From the NCBI RefSeq assembly GCF_940143175.1, contig NZ_OW659496.1, forward strand, positions 372,001 through 436,000: 64,000 bases of DNA. Reading direction: 5' to 3'. The notes beneath the pieces were generated by a model. The model had not been told where the DNA came from and did not search any database. It saw nothing but the letters and a program-made list of their open reading frames with translations. Below, in pieces: positions 7,242-21,420 of the stretch. This DNA is from Erysipelothrix amsterdamensis (GTDB lineage: Bacteria > Bacillota_I > Bacilli_A > Erysipelotrichales > Erysipelotrichaceae). The position numbers and the translations under genes are program-made. How positions within the stretch are numbered: the first letter of the stretch is position 1; each line of letters starts with the position of its first letter.

Positions 7242-8117
7242 TTAGATTGATGTTTCTTGAGTTGGTGTAATTTTGGATAACTTTTTAAATTTTGGTGGTA
7301 ATGGTGATACAAAGGTCATCATTTTCTTTGTTTTAGGGTTCATAACTCTTAAACGGTAAGCGTGTAAACCAAGGCGCTTCAATGGGTTTGTCTTAGCATC
7401 ATATTTCTTATCACCGATAATAGGATGTCCAATATCATTCATATGGACACGAATTTGGTTTTTACGTCCAGTGTCAATTTGAATTTTTAAAATTGTATTG
7501 TTTTCGGTGCGTTTAATCACTTCATAATTTGTGATTGCTTCTTGACCTGATGATGTAGAGTACATGTGTGTTGTTTTATTTTGTCTTAAGAACGAACGGA
7601 TGACATCCTTGTCTTTAGGCACAACACCTTCAACAATCGCAACGTATAAGCGTTCGTCCACTAGTTCTGACCACTTATCTTGATACAAACGTTTTACATA
7701 TTCGCTTTTCGCAAACATCAAGACACCCGATGTATCTTGGTCCAAACGGTGCACTACAAAAATACGATTTTTAGAATCTTGTTTCTTCACGTAATCACTT
7801 GCAAGACGAAACGCTGTCAACTCTTCTTCTTTTCGATTAGAAACCGTTAAGAGCTTGTAAGGTTTATCCACAACTAAGATATCTTTATCTTCATAGAGAA
7901 TTTGTAAAGGTGTATCACGTTGTTGGTTGTGGCTTACAATCGTAATGGTTTGTCCAGCAGTAATCAGATCATCAAATTGTGTTGTAACTTCATTATCAAT
8001 TGAAATACACTCGTGTTTTAAGAGTGATTTAATCTTTGAACGGCTATAAGGTAAGTCTTGGCTCAAGAGATAATTCAAAAGTTCATCATTATGTTCTACT
8101 TTTAAAATATGTTTCAT
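7242..8117 (-). CDS. RluA-family pseudouridine synthase with S4 domain
   Basis: This protein of about 291 residues converts uridine to pseudouridine in RNA, probably rRNA. An N-terminal S4 RNA-binding domain (about 13-65) precedes the catalytic domain, which has HRLDQDTSG with the catalytic Asp near residue 126. The C-terminal GRKNQIRVHMNDIGHPIIGD block is typical of RluC/RluD enzymes. I prefer the second ATG (complement of 8115-8117) because AGGA is spaced correctly for it; a start five codons upstream is possible. The target position cannot be told from sequence. Its original terminator is interrupted by the IS. Confidence 0.85.
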   Translation of the reverse strand: MKHILKVEHNDELLNYLLSQDLPYSRSKIKSLLKHECISIDNEVTTQFDDLITAGQTITIVSHNQQRDTPLQILYEDKDILVVDKPYKLLTVSNRKEEELTAFRLASDYVKKQDSKNRIFVVHRLDQDTSGVLMFAKSEYVKRLYQDKWSELVDERLYVAIVEGVVPKDKDVIRSFLRQNKTTHMYSTSSGQEAITNYEVIKRTENNTILKIQIDTGRKNQIRVHMNDIGHPIIGDKKYDAKTNPLKRLGLHAYRLRVMNPKTKKMMTFVSPLPPKFKKLSKITPTQETSI

Positions 8118-8132
8118 ATATATATTCCTCAT

Positions 8133-9047
8133 TTCGTACTCTATTATGACAGAAATTCATGATGAAAGATACAAGTTATATTTCTAAGAATGTGGGTGCG
8201 AATGTAAATGAGACTAAGAGAAGAAATGATTTGGCGTAATCATTATCGGGTATTTCATAAAGAGTGAAGGAAAACACGAGTAAATCTGCTGGAGATAAGA
8301 TGAAACTTTTGTGATAATCACAGAGTGAAAAACGATGAAGAACTTCGATATTTATGCCTAAAACGTCTTCAATTTATTGTTTACTCAACGGTAATAGTTT
8401 TCATTATTTATCATTAATGAACTCGGCAATAACATTAAAGACAAAATGAGTAAAATTAAACAGATTATGATATCAACTGTAAATAATAAATATAAATGGA
8501 ATCGATACAAATCGTAGGATGGAATGCGAATTCAGTATTAAACCTAAAATGACTTGAAGGAACCGTTTTAGAAATTGACATTAGGTCCAATCAGAAGTGG
8601 GTTTTTGAATTGTGGTAGTAAGTGCGTTGAAGCAGGGGTTAGACTTTAGAGCATCCTTAGATTTTTATAATAAAACTCAATATTTATTATGCAGATCTCA
8701 TTTATCTTTTTGTTCGGAATATAGCGAAATCACGAGATTTTGAACAGCTCCGAAAATGATCATTTTCGATAGATTAAAACAAACCCCGTCATTGAATCGA
8801 AAGAGTCAATCCTAAAGCCTTATTCAATGTGTTTCACTATCCAAATGTAAACGCTTAATATTTATGGGTTTGTGGCACGATAATTCATTGACAAGGTGTT
8901 TTAGAAGTGATAATATCAAGTTGTAATAAGAATGTTTATGATTAGTATATATATTAAATCGTAATAAACTCAATGTGTTTTGAAGAACTGGTATATTAGT
9001 TTGCGAATTACGCTTGAGTACATCTTATTCTGATAGGAGGTACTAGC
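8133..9047. other. 915-base stretch without a convincing gene
   Basis: No frame on either strand holds a supported reading frame with a ribosome binding site. The first 700 bases read like decayed sequence: short open segments broken by stops in all frames. They include an 18-base perfect palindrome, CGAAAATGATCATTTTCG, at 8751-8768. The last 160 bases are the promoter and leader of the cold-shock gene. Confidence 0.6.
8888..8916 (+). promoter_or_regulatory. Promoter of the cold-shock gene
   Basis: TTGACA (8888-8893) is 17 bases from TAATAT (8911-8916). Transcription would start near 8923, leaving a leader of about 125 bases before the ATG. A long leader is typical of cold-shock mRNAs, which fold differently at low temperature. 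Confidence 0.6.
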
Positions 9048-9248
9048 ATGAGTACAGGTAAAGTGAAATTCTTTAACGCTGAAAAGGGTTACGGATTCAT
9101 TACTATCGAGGGTGGACAAGATATCTTTGTTCATTACTCAGCAATCGTTGCTGATGGATACAAAACTTTAGAAGAAGGACAAGAAGTTAGCTTCGAAGTT
9201 GTTGAAGGTCCACGTGGCGAACAAGCAGCAAACGTTAGAGGTATCTAA
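9048..9248 (+). CDS. Cold shock protein, CspA family
   Basis: This 66-residue OB-fold nucleic acid chaperone has both RNA-binding motifs: KGYGFI (RNP1, about 14-19) and DIFVHYSAI (RNP2, about 27-35). The length is standard for Bacillota Csp proteins. AGGAGG precedes the ATG. It binds single-stranded RNA and keeps mRNAs unfolded in the cold. It is a single gene with a long leader and its own strong terminator. Confidence 0.95.
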   Translation: MSTGKVKFFNAEKGYGFITIEGGQDIFVHYSAIVADGYKTLEEGQEVSFEVVEGPRGEQAANVRGI

Positions 9249-9264
9249 TTAGTTAGCTAAAATG

Positions 9265-9294
9265 AAAACAGTGGATTCGTCCACTGTTTTTTTC
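9265..9294 (+). terminator. Terminator of the cold-shock gene
   Basis: An 11-bp perfect stem (AAAACAGTGGA/TCCACTGTTTT) with a TTCG tetraloop is followed by seven T residues. Confidence 0.9.
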
Positions 9295-9356
9295 TATATT
9301 ACAACACTAAGCACGCTGATCGCATTAAAGTAAATGCATGATTAAGGGTGCTTTAA

Positions 9357-9809
9357 TTATTTACTTGTAATGGCTTGTTCAAGCATATCCCCAAAAAATC
9401 CAATAAGGGGCAATTTACAGTACTGAAATTTACCAGCTTTAGCGATTCCAAAGATATGATATAAACTGTATATAAGACTTAAAACGATGTTTATAATTGT
9501 GAAAATCAGAACAGCAGTGGGTCCTACTAGTACAATCCAACCAAGAACAGAGATAAAGACGGTTTGAATAATTCCGATGATTAGATTAATCACAAAGATT
9601 GCAATGTTTAATACGGCTATCTGACCTGCGTGATTTCTTAGGTATCGACTACGTTTTTCTAAGAATAAAACGAGAAACGCGAAGATTAATGGAAAAACAC
9701 TTAAATCACGATTACCAACAGCAGCAGCAAAGCTAAAAGCCCATAAGATAATTGCGATTACGGTTACGTTTATATCCATAAAACTAGCATTTTCATTACG
9801 ATGATTCAT
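9357..9809 (-). CDS. DUF4870-like (Tic20-like) membrane protein
   Basis: This 150-residue protein has four hydrophobic helices. The segment FLEKRSRYLRNHAGQIAVLN (about 49-68) matches the F-(V/L)-R-x-H-A-x-Q motif typical of DUF4870. The end, AGKFQYCKLPLIG, matches that family's conserved G-x-x-Y-x-x-P-L-I-G stretch. AGGAGG precedes the ATG. Function is unknown in this family. It is divergent from the next gene, with TATAAT-like sequences between the two. Confidence 0.65.
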   Translation of the reverse strand: MNHRNENASFMDINVTVIAIILWAFSFAAAVGNRDLSVFPLIFAFLVLFLEKRSRYLRNHAGQIAVLNIAIFVINLIIGIIQTVFISVLGWIVLVGPTAVLIFTIINIVLSLIYSLYHIFGIAKAGKFQYCKLPLIGFFGDMLEQAITSK

Positions 9810-9874
9810 ATGGTATTCCTCCTTTGTTTATAATATAATGAATAGAGGTAAAAGTAAACGTGGAGGTAGTTTTT

Positions 9875-10651
9875 ATGGATGGAGCAATGCATGTAAGTGG
9901 TATGCAAATCGCAATGATGATTGTGAGTTTTGTATTTATTATCGCGATGATGGTTGTATTATTAGGTCGTTATCGCCGTGATGAGGATTTAAGTCGTACT
10001 TTAATCTGGGGACTTGTAATCTTTATGGGTACAAATGTGTTCGTAACTGGCTTTGGATTAATCTTAAATAAATCAGTTTGGTTTATGTCATTGCACCCTT
10101 TAATTCAAATGGTGATTTATTCGTTGGATTTAGTTATTGGTTACACTCTTATTTCTACCATTGTTATGCATTTTTTTGTTAAGAAAAGTCATAGTGATAG
10201 AACACCGATCATAATGGCCCTTGGATTTATGCTTATGCATTTTTTTCAAACCGCTATGAGCTTGGCTAATTTTGCAGTAATGTCGATTGCGATAAATAAA
10301 GGAGATACCGCGAAATTTATCGGAGAGAATGTAAATGCGGAATCCGTACAAAATACGATCGATTCTATAATTGCTATGAAACCAATGAATTATCTTGATC
10401 TTATTGTTTCAATTTATGGTGATTTTATAGTATATGCGGTAGTCTTAATAATTCTCTATCGCCTATTCACTGCTCATGATAAAAAAGTTGTATATGGTTT
10501 CTATTCGATAGCAATCCTACTATTTTATCGACTTCTTATTGGGATTTCCAAGTATTACATAAGTAATGTTGTAATTGTAATTCTAATTAATCTGGTCGCA
10601 ATGAGTGCAATTGGCTATATAGGCTATAAATTCTATAAAAAAGATTTCTAA
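9875..10651 (+). CDS. Multi-pass membrane protein, possibly YhfC family
   Basis: About 258 residues from the ATG at 9875, chosen because GGAGG is correctly spaced; a GTG five codons upstream overlaps that site. Seven or eight hydrophobic helices are visible. Length and helix layout recall YhfC-type putative membrane peptidases. However, the expected glutamate-containing helix reads LGFMLMHFFQTAMS, without an obvious catalytic Glu. The family call is therefore weak. Confidence 0.5.
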   Translation: MDGAMHVSGMQIAMMIVSFVFIIAMMVVLLGRYRRDEDLSRTLIWGLVIFMGTNVFVTGFGLILNKSVWFMSLHPLIQMVIYSLDLVIGYTLISTIVMHFFVKKSHSDRTPIIMALGFMLMHFFQTAMSLANFAVMSIAINKGDTAKFIGENVNAESVQNTIDSIIAMKPMNYLDLIVSIYGDFIVYAVVLIILYRLFTAHDKKVVYGFYSIAILLFYRLLIGISKYYISNVVIVILINLVAMSAIGYIGYKFYKKDF

Positions 10652-10667
10652 TTCGAGGTGAATCATA

Positions 10668-11078
10668 ATGGAACTTAAATTGATCGATATTTCAGATGAA
10701 TTTGATGATAATGGTGTTGAAACACTCTTATTTGATATTTATGTAGGTGAAATTGATCGTTATGTTGGACGGTGTGAGTATCGTAATGAGCACGGTCGGG
10801 ATCTTTGGTATTACGGAAATATTGGTTATATCATCTATCCACCTTATCGAGGGCACAATTTTGCTTATCATGCGTGTGTTGCGCTTTTTGATATTGTGAA
10901 ATCGGTAAAGCCAGGTTTACCTGAATTAATCATTACCTGTAACCCTGATAATATTGCATCAAAAAAGACGATTCTCAAGTTAGGTGGCAACTATCATTCG
11001 ACCATTGATATCATGGCGGATCATGAGTTGTTTAAACTTGGAGAAACGTCTAAAGAAATATATACGATTAAATTTTAA
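10668..11078 (+). CDS. GNAT family N-acetyltransferase
   Basis: This 136-residue protein contains the GNAT core: a GYIIYPPYRGHNFAYHA motif A region (about 52-68), then LIITCNPDNIASKKTILKLG, the standard fourth-strand motif with the Asn-x-x-S-x-x-x-x-x-K-x-G pattern. AGGTG precedes the ATG, 16 bases after the membrane protein, so the two may be cotranscribed. It overlaps the convergent neighbour's stop by 4 bases. The acceptor is unknown. Confidence 0.75.
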   Translation: MELKLIDISDEFDDNGVETLLFDIYVGEIDRYVGRCEYRNEHGRDLWYYGNIGYIIYPPYRGHNFAYHACVALFDIVKSVKPGLPELIITCNPDNIASKKTILKLGGNYHSTIDIMADHELFKLGETSKEIYTIKF

Positions 11079-11773
11079 ATTTTACGGATAATTCCTAATG
11101 GTGTTGATTGTGCTTTTTGACCAAGGGGGTTATCCTTTAATATTTTAACCATTAATGGGTTATCAATTGAAGAAGAACTTGATCCAAGTATATTCCCACC
11201 TAAATCATTAATATCAGTTACGATGACTTCAATATCCTTATCAAATGCAGCTTTAATTGCTTTGGCTACCTCGTTTGGACGTTCAGGTCCAAGTACTACA
11301 TATTCGTTATAAGGTGGAATCGTATGTGAAGTGGGGCCGTCGATAGCACGTGCTTTCGATCCAGCTACACGGTAGAAATCACCTTTACGTCCAAATGGTT
11401 TTGTGATTGCTGCTACACCTGCGGCAAGGATAATGCGTGGTGTTCCACATTCACGAAGTGCCATTTCCATGGTTTCAGGCATTCCTAAACCAATTCCATG
11501 AGGTGTTTTGGTTACATATTTTGATAACGTAAATGCAAGCTTACGTGGTTTCACATCTTTAATGGGATAAGCACGTCCTTGGGTGATTGCTACAACTTTC
11601 TCAGTAACAAATAAAATATCTCCATCTTGTAATGAAGCATCCGCAAATTCTTTGATGACTTCAATTAAATTATCATCACGCATAATTAATTTTGTTTTTA
11701 AAGGTAAACGTTGGTAACGTTTGCCATCGACAATTACTTCAAGTTCTTTATTGTCATTTGGTTTGATTGTCAT
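11075..11773 (-). CDS. F420-0:gamma-glutamyl ligase-like protein (CofE family), orphan
   Basis: About 232 residues from the ATG complementary to 11771-11773, chosen because AGAGG lies 9 bases upstream; the frame extends further but without a site. The family is recognised from GDILFVTEKVVAITQGR, TPHGIGLGMPETMEMALRECG and DINDLGGNILG. CofE adds glutamate to the deazaflavin cofactor F420, which most Bacillota lack. No other F420 gene is near. Some short members of this family in non-F420 organisms have unknown roles, so I do not assign the reaction. Confidence 0.7.
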   Translation of the reverse strand: MTIKPNDNKELEVIVDGKRYQRLPLKTKLIMRDDNLIEVIKEFADASLQDGDILFVTEKVVAITQGRAYPIKDVKPRKLAFTLSKYVTKTPHGIGLGMPETMEMALRECGTPRIILAAGVAAITKPFGRKGDFYRVAGSKARAIDGPTSHTIPPYNEYVVLGPERPNEVAKAIKAAFDKDIEVIVTDINDLGGNILGSSSSSIDNPLMVKILKDNPLGQKAQSTPLGIIRKI

Positions 11774-11798
11774 GATTATCAACCTCTCTATCCTTAAT

Positions 11799-11865
11799 AT
11801 CATAACTTTTGCATTAGTCTTAATCAAGTAGAAACTTGATTATTGAATTTAGTTTAAAGTATAAT
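11799..11865. promoter_or_regulatory. Divergent promoters sharing one inverted repeat
   Basis: AATCAAGT (11822-11829) and ACTTGATT (11834-11841) form a perfect 8-base inverted repeat. It contains the -35 of both directions. Minus: TTGATT, 17 bases, TATGAT (complement of 11799-11804). Plus: TTGATT (11836-11841), 18 bases, TATAAT (11860-11865). A single bound protein could control both genes. Confidence 0.55.
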
Positions 11866-11886
11866 TTACATATAGAAAGAGGACTT

Positions 11887-13413
11887 ATGAAAACATTACT
11901 ACGTTTATTAACGAATAAGATTTTTATGGTAGGACTTATTGTGATTGCGGAGTTTGCGATTGTAGTTGCTTTAATTTGGAATTTATCGCTTAATTACGCG
12001 TTTATGCACGCTTTTTTTGTGTTTTTATCAGTCCTTCTTATTATCTACATTACCAATCGTAATGATGATCCATATTATCGATTGGCTTGGACTATTATCA
12101 TTCTCGTAATTCCTCCGATTGGTGCTGTGTGTTATCTTATTTTTGGTGGTAAAAAGGTTCCGAAGAAATTACGTGAACGCATTAGTGATACTTATTCTAA
12201 AGATGCTTTTTTACAGGATGAATCATTTGGTATCTTGGAAGAATCCATTGAGGCAACGCCGCGCTGGGCACGTCTTGTGAAGTATTTAATGGCGAGTTCA
12301 CACTACCCAATTTATAAAAATACAGAAGCAACGTATCTTGGGAGTGGCGAAGAAAAATTCCTACATATGAAAGAAGAAATTCGTAAAGCTGAGAAGTTTG
12401 TTTTTCTAGAGTATTTTATCATTAAAGAAGGTTTGATGTGGCAAGAACTGCTAGTGATTCTGCGAAAGAAAGTCGAAGAGGGTGTGGACGTTCGGTTGAT
12501 GTATGATGACTGGGGTTGTGCACTTTTCCGTGATTTAAAGAAGCAATGTGAAGAAGCAGGAATTGTGTGTGTAGAATTTAATCCATTAGTAGCCCGTCTA
12601 GCTATTCAAATGAATAATCGTGATCACCGTAAAATTTGTGTTGTGGATGGTCGTGTTGGGTTTATTGGTGGTATTAATCTTGCGGATGAATACATCAATA
12701 TTGGCAGTAAGTTTGGTCACTGGAAAGATACTGCGGTCATGATTGAAGGGGATGCGGTGCATTCACTTACCTTGATGTTTCTACAGTTTTTCCGTTATTA
12801 TACGGGAGAGATTGAAAATCCGAATGATTATAAATACGACTTTGGTGATTTAGAAAATGCACAAGGCTATGTCATGCCTTTTGCGGATGCACCAACAGAT
12901 AGTTATGATTTAGGATTAGACGCTCATTTATCCATGATCAACAATGCACGTGATTACATCTACATTCAAACGCCATACTTAATTGTGGGCCATGAAGTCA
13001 TTCAAGCTCTCGAGCTTGCGGCGCGAAGTGGGGTCGATGTTCGTATTATTGTTCCGCATATCCCTGATAAGAAGATTGTGAATCATGTGACAAAATCTAA
13101 CTATCAAATCTTGATTGAAAGTGGTGTGCGTATTTACGAATACGAACCGGGTTTTGTGCATTCAAAAACGTTTGTAGCGGATGATCAGATTGCACTTGTA
13201 GGAACAACAAACATGGATTTTAGAAGTTATTATTTGCACTTTGAGTGCAGTATTCTCTTTATCAACAACAACATCGTTGGAGATTGTTATGATGATGTGA
13301 TGCATACCATTACAGAGAATGCGATTGAGATTACCTTAGAGGATTGCCTAGCAGTCCCTTATTTGGTAAGACTCTTTCGATCAATTGCCCGTATATTTAG
13401 TGGCTTAATGTGA
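11887..13413 (+). CDS. cls: Cardiolipin synthase
   Basis: About 508 residues from the ATG at 11887, with AGAGG upstream. Two N-terminal membrane helices plus a third (about 12-85) anchor the enzyme. Two phospholipase D HKD motifs follow: H247-x-K249...D254 in HRKICVVD, and H425-x-K427...D432 in HSKTFVADD. It joins two phosphatidylglycerol molecules to make cardiolipin. Length and layout match the ClsA type. The next gene, a patatin-like lipase, starts 7 bases after the stop, so the pair is probably one unit of phospholipid synthesis and turnover. Confidence 0.92.
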   Translation: MKTLLRLLTNKIFMVGLIVIAEFAIVVALIWNLSLNYAFMHAFFVFLSVLLIIYITNRNDDPYYRLAWTIIILVIPPIGAVCYLIFGGKKVPKKLRERISDTYSKDAFLQDESFGILEESIEATPRWARLVKYLMASSHYPIYKNTEATYLGSGEEKFLHMKEEIRKAEKFVFLEYFIIKEGLMWQELLVILRKKVEEGVDVRLMYDDWGCALFRDLKKQCEEAGIVCVEFNPLVARLAIQMNNRDHRKICVVDGRVGFIGGINLADEYINIGSKFGHWKDTAVMIEGDAVHSLTLMFLQFFRYYTGEIENPNDYKYDFGDLENAQGYVMPFADAPTDSYDLGLDAHLSMINNARDYIYIQTPYLIVGHEVIQALELAARSGVDVRIIVPHIPDKKIVNHVTKSNYQILIESGVRIYEYEPGFVHSKTFVADDQIALVGTTNMDFRSYYLHFECSILFINNNIVGDCYDDVMHTITENAIEITLEDCLAVPYLVRLFRSIARIFSGLM

Positions 13414-13420
13414 GGTTAAA

Positions 13421-14275
13421 ATGGAAAAAATTGGATTGGTTTTAGAAGGCGGTGGGATGCGTGGAGCATACACTGCAGGTGTTTTGCACTGGTTATTACA
13501 GGAAAAAATAGAATTTGATTATATTGTAGGGATATCATCTGGAGCACTATATGGTGGTATGTTTGCTTTAGGAAAAAAAGATACACTAGAAAAAGCAGCG
13601 ATTGAGGTCGCAGCTGATAAACGTAATGTAGGGATTCGTCCAATTTTAGCGGAAAAAACACTTGTTGGATATGACTTTCTTTACAATACCGTTACAAAGG
13701 AATTAGACTATCCAATTACTGAGATGAATAAAATACCGGGTAAGATTGATATTGGTGTTTATGATATCGCAGGTGAAAAAACGATTTGGATTGATAAAGA
13801 ACAATTAGCTCAAGATCCATTGTTTATTAAAGCTGCATGTACGTTGCCGGTTGCAGGCCGTGCGGTATGGATTAATGGACGTAAATATATGGATGGTGGT
13901 ATTACAACCATGATTCCAGTTCAAAAAAGTATTGATGAAGGTTGTACACGTCATATCGTTGTGACAACGAAATCCGCAGATTATGTTCGTAAGGATCAAG
14001 GGTTTGCGCAGAAAATGCTTTTACGAACTGTGTATCGTAAGTATCCGAAACTTGTTCAAGATTTTGAAAGTCGTCGTGATGTTTATTACGAAGAACGTGA
14101 CCTGATTAATAAACTTGTAGACGAGAAAAAAGCAACCTACATTTATCCAACTCAAGAAGTTGGTGTCGGTCGCTTTAAAGGATCTGAAGAACAGTTTGAA
14201 GATTTGTTTAAGATGGCGCATGATGATTGTGAATTGCGCCGTGATGAAATTATGGCAATGGTTTCTAAAGATTAA
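13421..14275 (+). CDS. Patatin-like phospholipase
   Basis: This 284-residue soluble hydrolase has a Ser-Asp dyad. The oxyanion loop GGGMRG is at 10-15, the nucleophile elbow GISSG at 37-41 (Ser39), and the catalytic Asp is in MDGGI near residue 158. The fold is that of bacterial YjjU/RssA-type patatins, which release fatty acids from lipids. GTGAGG precedes the ATG. It is coupled to cls upstream and overlaps the convergent gene by 11 bases. Confidence 0.85.
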   Translation: MEKIGLVLEGGGMRGAYTAGVLHWLLQEKIEFDYIVGISSGALYGGMFALGKKDTLEKAAIEVAADKRNVGIRPILAEKTLVGYDFLYNTVTKELDYPITEMNKIPGKIDIGVYDIAGEKTIWIDKEQLAQDPLFIKAACTLPVAGRAVWINGRKYMDGGITTMIPVQKSIDEGCTRHIVVTTKSADYVRKDQGFAQKMLLRTVYRKYPKLVQDFESRRDVYYEERDLINKLVDEKKATYIYPTQEVGVGRFKGSEEQFEDLFKMAHDDCELRRDEIMAMVSKD

Positions 14276-14921
14276 ATGGGAATTTAGAGGGCGTGTGACT
14301 TGTGAAGGTCATGCGCTCTTTTGTTATGGGATGATCAAAACTGAGTTCGGTTGCCCATAAAGCAATTTGTTGTCCTGGTTGTGAATGTTTATTATAGCGA
14401 GCATCACCCCATAAGGCGTGAGCACGTGATGCGAATTGAACCCGGATTTGGTGCGATCTTCCAGTTACAAGTTTAATTTTAACTGTGGATAGATTTTCTG
14501 AAGGATGGTAGTAAGCTTCGATGACATGAAGTTCTGCGTATTTACCATCAGGATGATTTTTATCAACCACATAAGATGTGTTTGTCTTACGATTTTTTAC
14601 CATCGTATCACGGAATGTAGTGGCTTCAACATATCCCGTACAAACAGCGGTATAGGTTTTGTCTAGGGTACGGGTTCGAACTTGATCACTGAGTCGTCCT
14701 GCTGCTTTTGATGTTTTTGCGAAGACCATGATGCCGCCTACTGGACGATCAAGTCGATGTACAAGACCAACATAAACATTTCCAGGTTTATCATATTTAA
14801 CTTTAATGTATTCCTTAACTTCGGTGAGTAAATCAAGGTCATTACTTTCATCACCTTGAGAGGGTTGGTTTGGTTTTTTTTCCACGACGATCACGTGGTT
14901 ATCCTCATAAAAGATTTTCAT
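14265..14921 (-). CDS. RluA-family pseudouridine synthase, short form without S4 domain
   Basis: About 218 residues from the ATG complementary to 14919-14921. The frame continues upstream, but that part lies inside the neighbouring methyltransferase gene. The catalytic motif HRLDRPVGG gives Asp58, and GRSHQIRVQFASRAHALWGD is the C-terminal signature. There is no S4 domain, as in RluA/TruC-like enzymes. It overlaps the upstream methyltransferase gene by 17 bases, so an RNA-modification pair is likely. Confidence 0.82.
   Translation of the reverse strand: MKIFYEDNHVIVVEKKPNQPSQGDESNDLDLLTEVKEYIKVKYDKPGNVYVGLVHRLDRPVGGIMVFAKTSKAAGRLSDQVRTRTLDKTYTAVCTGYVEATTFRDTMVKNRKTNTSYVVDKNHPDGKYAELHVIEAYYHPSENLSTVKIKLVTGRSHQIRVQFASRAHALWGDARYNKHSQPGQQIALWATELSFDHPITKERMTFTSHTPSKFPFNL
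14286..14323 (+). terminator. Possible terminator of cls–patatin
   Basis: A stem of about ten pairs with one mismatch (AGAGGGCGTG against CATGCGCTCT) is followed by TTTT. It lies inside the 3' end of the opposite-strand gene, so this is uncertain. Confidence 0.35.
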
Positions 14922-15762
14922 CGTAACACCATCTTGTAGTGACACCACATGGTAACATTGTGTCCATTGAAGTAATGGGAAGGCCAATTGCTTCGCTGTG
15001 TGTGTTGAGTGGGAATTTTTGGTCGCGTAGTGCATCGTTGAGGGCATGTCGTACCTTTTTAGGTGTAAGGTTTGTCGTGTAGGTATTTAAGACTACAAAG
15101 AGTGCATTGGGGTCAAGGAGCTCCATAGCAGCATTTAAAAGAGGTTGAAGTTGGTCTTCAATTTTCCAACGTTCTCCTTTAGGTCCTCGACCAAAACTTG
15201 GCGGATCCATTACAATACCGTGATAGGTACGTCCACGTCGCTTTTCACGCTCAATGAATTTCATGGCATCTTCGACAATGGTTCGGATTTTTTTATCAGT
15301 TAAATCATTGAGTTCAATGTTTTCACGTGTCCAAGCAATCATCCCTTTGAGTGCATCAATGTGAACCACTTCTTCAACATTCTCTTTCGCACAAGCGATG
15401 GTTGCGCCACCGGTATATCCAAATAAATTAAGGATACGAACGGGTTCTGTATGAGTTTGAATTACGGAACGCATCCAATCCCAATTAACGGCTTGTTCGG
15501 GGAAAATACCGGTATGTTTAAATGATGTTGGTCGAACCTTAAAGTTTAAATCTTTATATTGGATAATCCAACTTTCAGGGAGTGTTCGATTAAAATGCCA
15601 GCCTTCTTTAAAGAAAGCATCGATGGGCATTCCGGGTGTTGTGGGTTTCCATGTCGCAACAGGATCTGGACGTCGCACAATAATGTCATGGTAACGTTCT
15701 GTTTTTAAACCATTTCCAGCGTCTAGGACTTCAAAATCAGTCCATTCAGTAGGGACTCTCAT
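14905..15762 (-). CDS. Class I SAM-dependent rRNA methyltransferase-like protein
   Basis: This 285-residue protein has a Rossmann methyltransferase core with ILNLFGYTGGATIACA (SAM motif I, about 116-131). VVHIDALKGMIAWTREN follows, and MDPPSFGRGPKGERW is a D-P-P-S motif shared with RlmI/RlmK-type 23S rRNA methyltransferases. The N-terminal PUA domain of RlmI is absent. It overlaps the pseudouridine synthase gene downstream. The exact base modified is not known from sequence. Confidence 0.8.
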   Translation of the reverse strand: MRVPTEWTDFEVLDAGNGLKTERYHDIIVRRPDPVATWKPTTPGMPIDAFFKEGWHFNRTLPESWIIQYKDLNFKVRPTSFKHTGIFPEQAVNWDWMRSVIQTHTEPVRILNLFGYTGGATIACAKENVEEVVHIDALKGMIAWTRENIELNDLTDKKIRTIVEDAMKFIEREKRRGRTYHGIVMDPPSFGRGPKGERWKIEDQLQPLLNAAMELLDPNALFVVLNTYTTNLTPKKVRHALNDALRDQKFPLNTHSEAIGLPITSMDTMLPCGVTTRWCYDENLL

Positions 15763-15845
15763 ACTCTTACCTCAGTTTCTAAATATATTCCTACATATTA
15801 TAGGTTAGAAAGGTGTTTGAGCGCAAACATTTCCTTAGTAAATGT

Positions 15846-15876
15846 CACTCAGTCAAACGAGTGAATATGCTATAAT
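15846..15876 (+). promoter_or_regulatory. Promoter of the pcrA–gat operon
   Basis: An extended -10 (TGCTATAAT, ending at 15876) lies 15 bases before the pcrA ATG, giving a very short leader. CACTC...GAGTG (15846-15863) is an inverted repeat in the -35 region. No good -35 hexamer is seen. Confidence 0.5.
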
Positions 15877-15891
15877 GTTAGCGGTGATAAA

Positions 15892-21115
<5,224 letters not shown>

Positions 21116-21123
21116 GAGGATTT

Positions 21124-21420
21124 ATGAAAAAACTAGATAAAGAGCTTATTGAAAAATTCGCTTCCGATTTAATGTTTCGTCTAACTGACGAAGAACTTGA
21201 AATGGTCGAAGCAAATGCTCATGTGTTTGAACGTTATGTTGATAAGATTCAAGCAATTGATACAGAAGGTGTTGAGGTTATGTCTTATCCTTTTGAGATG
21301 GAAACAACATGGCTTCGTGATGACGAACCCAATCATGTCATTGATCAATCCCTTGCATTTGAGAATGCACCGCGTGTTGATGTTGATTATTTTGAAATTG
21401 TAAAGGTGGTTAATAAATGA
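21124..21420 (+). CDS. gatC: Asp/Glu-tRNA amidotransferase subunit C
   Basis: This 98-residue subunit holds the GatA-GatB complex together. The helical N-terminus with LTDEELEMVEANAH and the C-terminal LRDDEPN are typical of GatC. AGGAGG precedes the ATG. The stop overlaps the gatA start by 4 bases. Confidence 0.88.
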   Translation: MKKLDKELIEKFASDLMFRLTDEELEMVEANAHVFERYVDKIQAIDTEGVEVMSYPFEMETTWLRDDEPNHVIDQSLAFENAPRVDVDYFEIVKVVNK

